Shown here: positions 50,046-57,284 of the stretch, one piece after another
Numbering within the stretch: position 1 is the stretch's first letter
Layout: the number at the start of each line of letters is the position of its first letter
Assembly (NCBI GenBank): GCA_015200025.1
Contig: CP054186.1
Coordinates: 496,001-560,000 of the forward strand
From: Phycisphaeraceae bacterium
GTDB lineage: Bacteria; Planctomycetota; Phycisphaerae; Phycisphaerales; UBA1924
Direction of reading: 5' to 3'
Length of the DNA: 64,000 bases
Made by a program: the position numbers and the translations under genes
The notes under the pieces: model-generated
What the model was told of the DNA's origin: nothing
What the model saw: only the letters and a program-made list of their open reading frames with translations
Databases searched by the model: none

Positions 50046-50447
50046 TTACGCGGGGCAGCACCCCGTCTTTGATCCGGTCCCGGGACACCCGCACCCGGCA
50101 CACCCGACTTCGATCTCCGCGGCCAGGGCCCGGAGCCTGTGGGCGAGGTCGTCGGCGCGGACGGTGTAGACCACCTCGCGTCCTTTCTTGATCTTGGAGA
50201 GCACGCCGCCGGTTTCGAGGATTTTGAGGTGCCTGGAGACCACCGAGAGGTCCACGTCACAGCACCCGGCGATGGCGGAGACGGTGCAGGGCACGCCGCA
50301 CTTGACGAGGCAGGCGACCATCCTGGCCCTGGTGGGGTCGCAGAGGGCCTTGAAGAAGGCGGGGTCGAGCAGGCGGTCGACGGGGGCCTTCCGGCGGGCG
50401 GCCTGGCGGGGCGTCGGGGTTCGCGGTTTTGTGCGTACTTGCGTCAT
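50046..50447 (-). CDS. arsR: ArsR-family arsenite-responsive repressor
   Basis: 133-aa winged-helix repressor that would release DNA when As(III) binds. The core is LLDPAFFKALCDPTRARMVA, then cysteine-rich CLVKCGVPCTVSAIAGCCDV leading into recognition helix DLSVVSRHLKILETGGVLSK and wing KKGREVVYTVRADDLA. The C-terminal tail GCAGCGCPGTGSKTGCCPA adds a second cysteine cluster. This ArsR type is often found with arsM. ATG 50447 lies only 6 nt after a near-consensus -10, so the message is probably leaderless, and an inverted repeat spans the start codon. It heads the arsR-arsM unit. Confidence 0.92.
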   Translation of the reverse strand: MTQVRTKPRTPTPRQAARRKAPVDRLLDPAFFKALCDPTRARMVACLVKCGVPCTVSAIAGCCDVDLSVVSRHLKILETGGVLSKIKKGREVVYTVRADDLAHRLRALAAEIEVGCAGCGCPGTGSKTGCCPA

Positions 50448-50481
50448 TGTGCAAGTATACCGCGCCGGGCGTCCGGGTCAA
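50436..50481 (-). promoter_or_regulatory. arsR promoter with operator-like palindrome over the start codon
   Basis: Minus strand: -35 TTGACC (50481 to 50476), 16 bp, -10 TATACT (50459 to 50454), 6 nt, ATG (50447). The inverted repeat TACTTGC-N8-GCAAGTA (50436-50442 and 50451-50457) covers part of the -10 and the start codon. A bound repressor would block both RNA polymerase and initiation. Confidence 0.65.
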
Positions 50482-50531
50482 GCGGGGGCGGAAAGAAAGG
50501 GTGCGCGAGCGTTCCCGGCTGAACACCGGGG

Positions 50532-51017
50532 CTAGAGGAAGTGCTTGGCCGCGTGGTAGCCGGCGAAGGTGAGCCCGACGGCGAGGAGCCCGAGGGCGAC
50601 GGGAACGCCGTCGCGGGTGACCTCGAGGCAGCAGCGGGCGGGGTCCTTCGGGTCGTAGCGCACCTCGACGACGTCGTTGACGTCGTAGGGGGCGATCTTG
50701 GCCTCGACGATGGACTTGATCGAGAGGCCCATGTCGCCGGCGGGCGCGATTCGGTCGCCGTGGCGGAGTTCGCCCGCGACCTCGAAGTCGTACTCGATGA
50801 CGGGGACCCAGCACCCGCCGGTGGTGTTGGAGGGGTTGTGCTGGAAGCGGATCTCGGACCTGCGGATGACGCCGCGGGTCACGGCCCAGGACGAGGCCGA
50901 GCGCGCGGTCCGCTCGATCTGGGCGAACATGATCCCGCCCGCCAGCGCGAAGATCGCGCCGAACCCGATGGGGACCCATACGTTGAGCGCCTCGCCGATG
51001 GCATCCGCCTGATCCAT
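50532..51017 (-). CDS. DUF3592-like membrane protein
   Basis: 161-aa protein. Helix 1 (VWVPIGFGAIFALAGGIMFA) is near the N terminus and helix 2 (VPVALGLLAVGLTFAGYHAA) at the C terminus. Between them is a soluble beta domain with WAVTRGVIRRSEIRFQ, WVPVIEYDFEVAGELRHGDR and PYDVNDVVEVRYDPKDPARC, the typical DUF3592 pattern. Function is unknown. ATG 51017 is assumed; ATG 51059 would add 14 residues and neither has a clear ribosome binding site. It is divergent from prfC and lies 84 bp upstream of the arsR start on the same strand. Confidence 0.75.
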   Translation of the reverse strand: MDQADAIGEALNVWVPIGFGAIFALAGGIMFAQIERTARSASSWAVTRGVIRRSEIRFQHNPSNTTGGCWVPVIEYDFEVAGELRHGDRIAPAGDMGLSIKSIVEAKIAPYDVNDVVEVRYDPKDPARCCLEVTRDGVPVALGLLAVGLTFAGYHAAKHFL

Positions 51018-51224
51018 GCCCGGGAGATCGGCCGTGAGGGTGGGGGCGTCCCGCGCCATCGGCCCGGGGGCGTCAAGGTGGGCGGGGCTGGCCGTGGCAT
51101 CCCTCGCGACCCGCCCGGACGGGCGGCTATTGGGACGTTGGGCGTGCGTCGCGGGGAGGGCCGGCCGAACGAATACGATGCGTGCCGGCCCGCGTGAGCG
51201 GCGCCGTCCGAGCCCGGAGCATCG

Positions 51225-52886
51225 ATGAGCACACCCCCCGCACCTTATCTGACCCGGCGGACCTTCGCCATCATCTCGCACCCCGACGCCGGGAAGACCA
51301 CGCTGACGGAGAAGTTCCTGCTCTACGGCGGTGCGATCGAGCTGGCGGGGTCGGTCACGGCGAGGAAGGACCAGCGTTCGACGGCGTCGGACTGGATGGA
51401 GCTGGAGAAACAGCGCGGGATCTCGGTGAGTTCGACGCTGCTGCAGTTCGACTACCACGGGTACCGCGTGAACCTTCTGGACACGCCCGGGCACAAGGAC
51501 TTCTCGGAGGACACGTACAGGGTGCTGACGGCGGTGGACGCGGCGGTGATGGTGATCGACGCGGGCAAGGGTGTGGAGCCCCAGACGCGGAAGTTGTTCG
51601 AGGTGTGCAAGCGTCGCGGGGTGCCGATCTTCACGTTCATGAACAAGTGCGACCGTCCGACGCGTCCGCCGCTGGATTTGATCGATGAGTTGGAGCGGGT
51701 GCTGGGGATCTCGGCGTACCCGGTGAACTGGCCTCTGGGCTCTGGGGTGACGTTCCGCGGGGTGTACGACCGTCTGGACCGTCGGGTGCACCTGTTCGAA
51801 CGGACGCGGATGGGGGCGCACGCGGCGCCGGTGCAGGTGCTGGGGCTGGACGACCCGGCGTTGCTGGAGCACCTGACGGACCCGTCGCACACGGACGCGA
51901 TCGAGGAGATCCGGATGCTCGACGGGGCCGGGGCGGCGTTCGACCCGGCCGAGGTGCTCGGGGGGCGGGTGACGCCGGTGTTTTTCGGGAGCGCGATGAA
52001 CAACTTCGGGGTTCAGCTTCTGCTGGACGGGTTCCTGTCGCACTCGACGCCGCCCACGGCGCGGCGGTCGACGGCGGGCCCGGTCCGCCCGGACGACCCG
52101 AGGTTTACGGGGTTTGTGTTCAAGATCCAGGCGAACATGGACCCCCGGCACCGGGATCGCATCGCGTTCCTGCGGGTGGTCTCGGGGACGTTCGAGCGTG
52201 ACATGTTCGTCGTCCACGCGCAGTCGGGCAAGAGGGTCCGGCTGGGGAACGCGGCCAAGCTGTTCGGGAACCAGCGCGAGACGGTGGAGACGGCGGTGGC
52301 GGGCGACGTCGTGGGGTTGGTGGGGAACGACCTGTTCGGGATCGGGGACACGCTGGCGGACGACCGCACGGTGGTGTTCGACGAGATCCCCGAGTTCACG
52401 CCGGAGTGCTTCGCGTTCCTCCACAACCCCCAGCCCGGGAACTACAAGAAGTTCAACCTGGGGCTCGACCAGTTGCTCAAGGAGGGCGTGGCCCGGCGGT
52501 TCGAGACGCTGGGGTCGGCGTCGAAGGTGGCGCTGCTCGCGGCGGTCGGGCCGCTGCAGTTCGAGGTGCTGTCGTACCGGCTCAAGAACGAGTACGGCGC
52601 CGAGTCACGGGTCGAGCCCGCGCCGTGGACGATCGCGCGGTGGTGGCGGCCCAAGGGGGGCGAGGCGATGGTCCTCGACGCGACGGCCCGGCAGAACCTG
52701 GATCACGACACGCTGCCGACGACGCCCGAGGGATCGCGGCTGGCGTTCGATGACAAAGGGCGGGCGATCGTCCTGTTCGCCGACCAGTGGCCGGTGCGGT
52801 TCTTTGCCGACCGCAACCCGACGATCGAACTCTCCCCGATCCCCTTCGACCGTCCGGCGGCGATCGCGGCGGGCGAGGGGCGGTAA
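51225..52886 (+). CDS. prfC: Peptide chain release factor 3
   Basis: GTPase of 553 aa that recycles RF1 and RF2 from the ribosome after termination. G motifs: G1 SHPDAGKTTLTEKFLLYGGA, switch I with KQRGISVSSTLLQFDY, G3 LLDTPGHKDFSEDTYR, G4 TFMNKCDR. Further RF3 marks are VFFGSAMNNFGVQLLLDGFL and the C-terminal VGPLQFEVLSYRLKNEYGAE. ATG 51225 has a GGAG site about 6 nt upstream. The acetyltransferase gene starts 10 bp after the stop, so the two form an operon. Codons are G-rich at third positions. The factor is optional in bacteria but typical for this length and motif set. Confidence 0.95.
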   Translation: MSTPPAPYLTRRTFAIISHPDAGKTTLTEKFLLYGGAIELAGSVTARKDQRSTASDWMELEKQRGISVSSTLLQFDYHGYRVNLLDTPGHKDFSEDTYRVLTAVDAAVMVIDAGKGVEPQTRKLFEVCKRRGVPIFTFMNKCDRPTRPPLDLIDELERVLGISAYPVNWPLGSGVTFRGVYDRLDRRVHLFERTRMGAHAAPVQVLGLDDPALLEHLTDPSHTDAIEEIRMLDGAGAAFDPAEVLGGRVTPVFFGSAMNNFGVQLLLDGFLSHSTPPTARRSTAGPVRPDDPRFTGFVFKIQANMDPRHRDRIAFLRVVSGTFERDMFVVHAQSGKRVRLGNAAKLFGNQRETVETAVAGDVVGLVGNDLFGIGDTLADDRTVVFDEIPEFTPECFAFLHNPQPGNYKKFNLGLDQLLKEGVARRFETLGSASKVALLAAVGPLQFEVLSYRLKNEYGAESRVEPAPWTIARWWRPKGGEAMVLDATARQNLDHDTLPTTPEGSRLAFDDKGRAIVLFADQWPVRFFADRNPTIELSPIPFDRPAAIAAGEGR

Positions 52887-52896
52887 GGACGAGGCC

Positions 52897-53427
52897 ATGC
52901 CGACGCCGCCGCCGACGATCCGACGGGCCGACCGGATCACGGATGCCCTGGTGGAGGGGCTCACCGATGTTCTGACCGACGCGGTGGATGGGGGCGCGTC
53001 GGTCGGGTTCATGAGCCCGCTGAGCCCGGAGCGGGCGCGTGGGTATTGGCGGGGCGTCGCGGAGGCTGTAGATCGGGGGGAACGTGTGTTGCTGTACGCC
53101 GAGGACGACGGTGGGGTGTGCGGGACGGCGCAGCTGAACGTTTTGATGCCGGACAACCAGCCTCACCGGGCGGACCTGATGAAAGTCCTGGTGCACCGGA
53201 GGGCCCGCCGGCTGGGTCTTGGGGCGGCGCTGGTGCGTGCCGCGGAGGGCGTGGCCCGAGAGGCGGGGAAGGATCTGTTGGTCCTCGACGCGGTGACGGG
53301 CGGGGATGCGGCGAGGCTGTACGAGCGGCTAGGGTGGGTTCGGGTGGGCGATATCCCGCGGTACGCGTTGATGCCCGACGGGAGCCCGTGCTCGACGACG
53401 TACTTCTACCGCGACCTTCGGGCGTGA
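52897..53427 (+). CDS. GNAT family N-acetyltransferase
   Basis: 176-aa acetyltransferase using acetyl-CoA on an unknown small molecule or protein. The GNAT core shows GTAQLNVLMPDNQPHRADLM, the CoA loop VHRRARRLGLGAALVRAAEG (R/Q-x-x-G-x-G/A type) and DAARLYERLGWVRVGDIPRY with YFYRDL at the end. This resembles YesJ- or Ard1-like stand-alone GNATs. ATG 52897 has a GGACGAGG site. It is 10 bp downstream of prfC and probably co-translated. An intergenic stretch of 283 bp follows with a 10-G run (53441-53450) and no convincing gene. Confidence 0.87.
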   Translation: MPTPPPTIRRADRITDALVEGLTDVLTDAVDGGASVGFMSPLSPERARGYWRGVAEAVDRGERVLLYAEDDGGVCGTAQLNVLMPDNQPHRADLMKVLVHRRARRLGLGAALVRAAEGVAREAGKDLLVLDAVTGGDAARLYERLGWVRVGDIPRYALMPDGSPCSTTYFYRDLRA

Positions 53428-53699
53428 GGCGGCTGACCCCGGGGGGGGGGAGTGTTCGAGGGATCCGAGATTCCGGGCCAGACTGGGGCCGGGGTGCGGT
53501 ACTCCGGGGTACACGGACTCGGGGTTCGCCCGGGTTGTGCGCTGGGGGTCCACCAAGCTGAACCGAATCCTTGTCGCGTCGGGGGCCATGATCGCGTTGT
53601 CCGGCCTGCCCCCCTCCCGCGGCATCCATGACTCGGTGCGTCCGGGGGCGTCGGACGGGACGGCCGAGCGTCCGTGACCGCGCTCTGGTTCGTCGCGTC

Positions 53700-53710
53700 T
53701 ACCGTTGCGG
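53700..53710 (+). promoter_or_regulatory. -10 TANNNT hexamer before the tautomerase gene
   Basis: TACCGT at 53700-53705 lies 5 nt before ATG 53711. Confidence 0.4.
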
Positions 53711-53923
53711 ATGCCCTACGTCAATGTCCGCGTCACCAAAGACGGCGTCACCCGGGATCAGAAGGCCCGGATCATCGCGGGGATCACCCGCCTGCTGGGC
53801 GAGGTCCTGGGCAAGAAGCCCGAGCACACCCACATCGTCATCGACGAGGTCGAGCTCGACAACTGGGGGTTCGCGGGCCAACTGACCAGCGACCTCCGCG
53901 CGGGGGCACCCCGCCCAGAGTGA
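53711..53923 (+). CDS. 4-oxalocrotonate tautomerase family protein
   Basis: 70-aa tautomerase-fold protein. After Met removal the catalytic Pro1 is exposed (MPYVNVRVTKDGVTRDQKAR), followed by IIAGITRLLGEVLGKKPEHT and HIVIDEVELDNWGFAGQLTS. The length and the VIDEV(E)xDNW segment fit the 4-OT group. Its substrate is unknown; members isomerise 2-hydroxymuconate or act on haloacrylates. ATG 53711 is fixed by the need for Pro1. It stands alone between prfC-GNAT and the convergent DinB gene 33 bp away, without aromatic catabolism genes. From about here the plus strand becomes C-rich again. Confidence 0.88.
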   Translation: MPYVNVRVTKDGVTRDQKARIIAGITRLLGEVLGKKPEHTHIVIDEVELDNWGFAGQLTSDLRAGAPRPE

Positions 53924-53955
53924 GAGGCGCACGGGATCGTGAGCCGTCCCGGTCG

Positions 53956-54456
53956 TTACGCCTTGCCCAACCCCGCCGCCCGACGCCACACCATGAGTTG
54001 CCCGAGGTGGTAGGGCTCGTGGCACGCCAGGAGGTACGACGCGATATTCCCCGCGGTGGGCGCGAAGTTGGTGAACGGGGGCGGGGGCGGGAGCGGGAAC
54101 CGCTCCGCGTGGCGTTCGCGGACGACTCTCGCGGCGTGGGCGTGCCGTGACGCGAGGCGTTCGAGGAGTGCGACTTTCGGCTCGTACGCCGAGCGGTCCG
54201 CGACCGGCTTCGACCCGGGGCCGAAGCGGGCGAGTTCGTCGGGGCTCGAACCGGGCGCGGGGTCGCCCAGCACGGCCGCGATGCCTCCCGCGGCCGCGAT
54301 GAGGTGGGTGAGGGTCCACGCCGGGTGGTTGACGATGCCCGGGAAGGCGTCGGCCATGCGGTCATCGGGGATGTCCGCGTACGCCTCGCGTAACTGCCCC
54401 TGCGAGAGGTCGAACAGGCCGAGCAGGATGTCGATGCCGGTGGTGGTTTGATCCAT
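53956..54456 (-). CDS. DinB superfamily protein
   Basis: 166-aa four-helix bundle protein of the DinB/YfiT group. MDQTTTGIDILLGLFDLSQG opens helix 1; metal-ligand histidines are plausible in NHPAWTLTHLIAAAGGIAAV and in LLACHEPYHLGQLMVWRRAA, the usual HxxxH pattern at the end. DinB enzymes often use mycothiol or bacillithiol or modify small thiols; here the cofactor is unknown. ATG 54456 has GAGGAACC as ribosome binding site. It lies 45 bp downstream of the SRPBCC gene and probably belongs to the arsR2-SRPBCC-dinB transcript. Confidence 0.85.
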   Translation of the reverse strand: MDQTTTGIDILLGLFDLSQGQLREAYADIPDDRMADAFPGIVNHPAWTLTHLIAAAGGIAAVLGDPAPGSSPDELARFGPGSKPVADRSAYEPKVALLERLASRHAHAARVVRERHAERFPLPPPPPFTNFAPTAGNIASYLLACHEPYHLGQLMVWRRAAGLGKA

Positions 54457-54501
54457 GGGTTCCTCTGGTTGACTCGGAAGCCGGTCCCGGTCGGGCGGAC
54501 C

Positions 54502-55482
54502 TTAGAAATCTCGCAGTGCGTTGTCGAGCGCGGCGTAACCGGCCTCCATCCCGCGGTCCATGCCCGAGGCCAGCGCGCCGTCGCGTGCTTCCTTGGACCC
54601 GAACTCGAGGGTGATGGTCAGGACGGTCTCGCCGGCGGCCTCGGCGAGCTCGATGGTGGCCACAAGGGAGCCCACGACGCCGCACGCCCCGGCCTCCATG
54701 GTCTCGGTGTGCGCGACCCTCCACGGGGGTCGGACTTCGGTCCACACGCCGTGGATCGAGAGCGCCGGGTTGCCCTCGGCGTCGTCCCACGCCCAGCGGT
54801 ACGCCCCGCCGACGACCGCCCCGCCCTCGCAGGCGGTCATCATCCACCCGGGGGGCGAGAAGAGCCACCGGCGGAGCAGCCCCGGCTCGGTCATCGCCCG
54901 CCAGACGGTTTCCCGCGGTGAACGGAACGAGCGAGTCATGACGATCGTGGTGTCCGTGGGTGTCTCGACCTTGAGGCTCAGCCCCGAGGTATCGGCCGGC
55001 GGGACCGCGCCGCACACGCCGCCGAGGTTCTCGAACGCGGAGTTCCACCCGTCGGCGTGGCTGTCGCGCGAGGCGACGGAGGCGAGCCCGACCTGGCGGA
55101 ACACCATGCGGGTCCCGCGTGGGTGCGGCGTGAGGTCGATGGTGATGAGCGATTCGCTGCCGACCATCCCGCCCTCGCCCTCCCAGCCGTGCGACAGGAC
55201 GATCCGCCGCGGGGGCGAGAGCTCGCGGTAGACGCCGCGCATCACGTGCAGGGCCGCGCCGGGCTCTCGCATCGCGCAGCGGAAGACGCCCCCGACCCTC
55301 GCGTCGCTCTCGGCCGATTCGACGGTCATTTCCTTCGGGCACGCCCACCGGCGCAGCAGCGTCGGGTCGGTCCAGGCGCGGAAGACCATCGCCGGTTCGG
55401 CGGCGAAGACGCGGGTGATCGTCAGGTCGATCGAACCTACGCGGGGGTCGAGGACCACGGCATTCGCGAGCGCTTTACCCAT
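54502..55482 (-). CDS. Tandem SRPBCC (AHSA1-type) domain protein
   Basis: 326-aa soluble protein with two AHSA1/START-like domains. Domain 1: LTITRVFAAEPAMVFRAWTD, LRRWACPKEMTV and VYRELSPPRRIVLSHGW. Domain 2: IVMTRSFRSPRETVWRAMTE, LRRWLFSPPGWM and VWTEVRPPWRVAHTETME, ending ALDNALRDF. Such proteins usually form one-domain units next to an ArsR regulator; here two are fused. They bind hydrophobic ligands, but the ligand is unknown. ATG 55482 overlaps the 3' end of the ArsR-like gene by 8 bp, so translation is coupled. Confidence 0.88.
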   Translation of the reverse strand: MGKALANAVVLDPRVGSIDLTITRVFAAEPAMVFRAWTDPTLLRRWACPKEMTVESAESDARVGGVFRCAMREPGAALHVMRGVYRELSPPRRIVLSHGWEGEGGMVGSESLITIDLTPHPRGTRMVFRQVGLASVASRDSHADGWNSAFENLGGVCGAVPPADTSGLSLKVETPTDTTIVMTRSFRSPRETVWRAMTEPGLLRRWLFSPPGWMMTACEGGAVVGGAYRWAWDDAEGNPALSIHGVWTEVRPPWRVAHTETMEAGACGVVGSLVATIELAEAAGETVLTITLEFGSKEARDGALASGMDRGMEAGYAALDNALRDF

Positions 55483-55828
55483 GTCGATCCTTCCCTTCCC
55501 TGTTCAACTCGTCGAGGACCGCGTCGAGCGCCTCGAACCTGGCATCCCAGTACGCCCGGAACCGCTCGGTCCAGTCGTTCGCCTCGCGGAGGGGCCCCGC
55601 GTGGAGGCGGCAGAGGTGCTCCCGCCCGGCCACGCGGCGTTTGACGAGCCCGGCGCGTTCGAGCACGCGGACGTGCTTGGACGCCGCCGGGAACGACATC
55701 TTGAGCGGGGCGGCGAGGGTCGAGAGGTTCTGTTCGCCCGACGTGAGCCGCCGGACGATCGCGCGTCGCGCGGGGTTCGCCAGGGCGTGGAAGACGCGGT
55801 CGAGGGCCTGCTCCCGATGAGAAACCAT
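55475..55828 (-). CDS. ArsR-type transcriptional regulator of the SRPBCC pair
   Basis: 117-aa winged-helix regulator. Core: LDRVFHALANPARRAIVRRL, GEQNLSTLAAPLKMSFPAAS, recognition helix KHVRVLERAGLVKRRVAGRE and the dimerisation tail FRAYWDARFEALDAVLDELN. No metal-binding Cys pattern, so it probably senses an organic ligand or acts constitutively. This ArsR-SRPBCC arrangement is common in bacteria. ATG 55828 (MVSHREQALDRV) is chosen because a near-consensus promoter ends 7 nt upstream; TTG 55876 would add 16 codons that overlap the promoter. Confidence 0.9.
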   Translation of the reverse strand: MVSHREQALDRVFHALANPARRAIVRRLTSGEQNLSTLAAPLKMSFPAASKHVRVLERAGLVKRRVAGREHLCRLHAGPLREANDWTERFRAYWDARFEALDAVLDELNREGKDRHG

Positions 55829-55863
55829 GTGGTTGAATATAACCGCCGCCGGGCGATAGTCAA
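55829..55863 (-). promoter_or_regulatory. Promoter of the arsR2-SRPBCC-dinB unit
   Basis: Minus strand: -35 TTGACT (55863 to 55858), 16 bp, -10 TATATT (55841 to 55836), 7 nt, ATG 55828. This spacing predicts a leaderless transcript. GGTT/AACC half-sites around the -10 (GGTTATATTCAACC) form an imperfect palindrome that could be the operator. Confidence 0.65.
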
Positions 55864-55903
55864 CCAGATGGTTCAATTTCTTGTTCGGGCCGTCGGGGGT
55901 CCC

Positions 55904-56782
55904 TCAGCACTGGATCGAAGGGAACGTGGGGCCCGGGGAGGGGGCGCACGGGCCCAGGGACATCCCGTTGAGCACCTTGAGCACCCGGAACCCCGACGCC
56001 AGCGCCGCGCCGAACAGGGGCGCCCGGCTCATGGGCACGATCACGACCGCCATCGGCGGGGGCACCCGGCGCGCCGTCTGCGACGCGAGCGTCAGCAGGT
56101 CATCGTCGGTCTCCGCCGAGGCGTGCCCGAAGAGGGTGGCGACCTGGTACCCCGCGACGCGCCCTGCGCGTTCGCGTACGAACGCCGGGAGCCCCATCGA
56201 GAGGAGCCTGGCGGTGTCGTTGACGCGAGACGACCCGGAGTGCCGCTCCGAGAGCCGCTCGGCCTCGGGCAGGTCGTCGGTGGTCATGGGGCGGACGCTC
56301 GGGTCGTCGTGAACGGCGGGCGGGGGCTGCATCAGCGCCGCCGTCTCGCGCCACCGGAACCCCAGCGACGTGTACAGCGAGAGCGACGCCGTGTTGACCG
56401 CCTCCTGGAAGAGCCGCACGCGTGCCCCGTCGCCCCGGCGTCGGCGTGCCTCGTCGATGACCCATTGCATGAGCCGGCGCCCCACGCCGCGGGCCTGCAC
56501 GCCCGGTTCGACCGTGATCGGCCCCACGCCGCACACCGCGTCGGCCAACTGCAGGAAGTTCGAGCCGATGATCCGCCCGCCCCGGGCCGCGACCACGCCG
56601 ACGTAGTCCGGGCGGTGGAGCACGCCCCCGATGATGAGCCGACCGACCCCCTCGTCGGGCACGTCGCGGTGCACCCGGTGCCGCTCGTGCAGGGTGTCGA
56701 AGGCCCGGTGGCAGATCCGGGACAGTTCCTCGGCGTGCTCCGGTTTCGCCGGGATCAACTCGATGTGCTCGTTCGCGCTCAT
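55904..56782 (-). CDS. GNAT family acetyltransferase with duplicated domain
   Basis: 292-aa protein. The N-terminal half is a canonical GNAT domain with GPITVEPGVQARGVGRRLMQ (CoA loop) and NTASLSLYTSLGFRWRETAA. The C-terminal half (about 160-292) with RPMTTDDLPEAERLSERHSG looks like a second, degenerate GNAT unit. Substrate unknown. ATG 56782 has the strong site AGGAGGAG and overlaps the SnoaL-like stop by 4 nt (ATGA), giving a two-gene operon. The gene ends 27 bp from the ArsR upstream region. Confidence 0.84.
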   Translation of the reverse strand: MSANEHIELIPAKPEHAEELSRICHRAFDTLHERHRVHRDVPDEGVGRLIIGGVLHRPDYVGVVAARGGRIIGSNFLQLADAVCGVGPITVEPGVQARGVGRRLMQWVIDEARRRRGDGARVRLFQEAVNTASLSLYTSLGFRWRETAALMQPPPAVHDDPSVRPMTTDDLPEAERLSERHSGSSRVNDTARLLSMGLPAFVRERAGRVAGYQVATLFGHASAETDDDLLTLASQTARRVPPPMAVVIVPMSRAPLFGAALASGFRVLKVLNGMSLGPCAPSPGPTFPSIQC

Positions 56783-57213
56783 GCTCGCTCCTCCTGGGGC
56801 AGCTGGCGGATCACCGCCGCCATGTCGATCCACACCTGCTCCCGCTGGATTTGCCCCCCGTCGGGCGTGAACTCCAGCACGTGCAGGATCCGGAACTTCA
56901 GCGGGCGGTCCCGCCCCTCGAGCCCGAAGGGGCTCCCCGGGGCCCGGCCCTCCCACTCCGACTCGTCCACCATGAAGTTGTCGCCGTAGAGACGCCGGAG
57001 CGGCGTGACCCGGCTCTCGGCGAGGTCGGCGAACATCCGCCGGTAGAACTCGCGGGCCCGCTCCCGCCCCACCGTCGGGCCCGTCGGGTATCCCACGATG
57101 TCGTGCGTCGCGTTGGGGGCCAGCGTCGCGACCACGCCCTCCACGTCGTCGTTCGCCTCGTACCCGAAATGCTCGTCGATCTTCCGGTCCATCTCTCGCG
57201 GGGACATCACCAT
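56779..57213 (-). CDS. SnoaL-like / nuclear transport factor 2 fold protein
   Basis: 144-aa protein with the NTF2-like pattern [60 protein letters not shown] and RLYGDNFMVDESEWEGRAPG. The fold is a cone-shaped pocket used by SnoaL cyclases, limonene hydrolases and many ligand-binding proteins; this protein is closest to the SnoaL-like polyketide-cyclase group by motif but the substrate is unknown. ATG 57213 has GAGGAGCC. It is first in an operon with the double-GNAT protein (4-nt overlap). Confidence 0.82.
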   Translation of the reverse strand: MVMSPREMDRKIDEHFGYEANDDVEGVVATLAPNATHDIVGYPTGPTVGRERAREFYRRMFADLAESRVTPLRRLYGDNFMVDESEWEGRAPGSPFGLEGRDRPLKFRILHVLEFTPDGGQIQREQVWIDMAAVIRQLPQEERA

Positions 57214-57284
57214 CGCCGGGGCTCCTCGGCCCCCGCCCCCCCACCATCCGCCCCGCCCGTGCGCGGCGTGTCACGACGGCCCGG

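Noticed and set aside
48956..50447. Mobile arsenic resistance island
   Set aside because: Only arsR and arsM are present, base composition equals the surroundings, and no integrase, transposase or flanking repeat is visible.
53428..53710. A small gene between the GNAT and tautomerase genes
   Set aside because: Only short frames with no ribosome binding site or recognisable sequence were found; the region holds a G-run and the tautomerase promoter.
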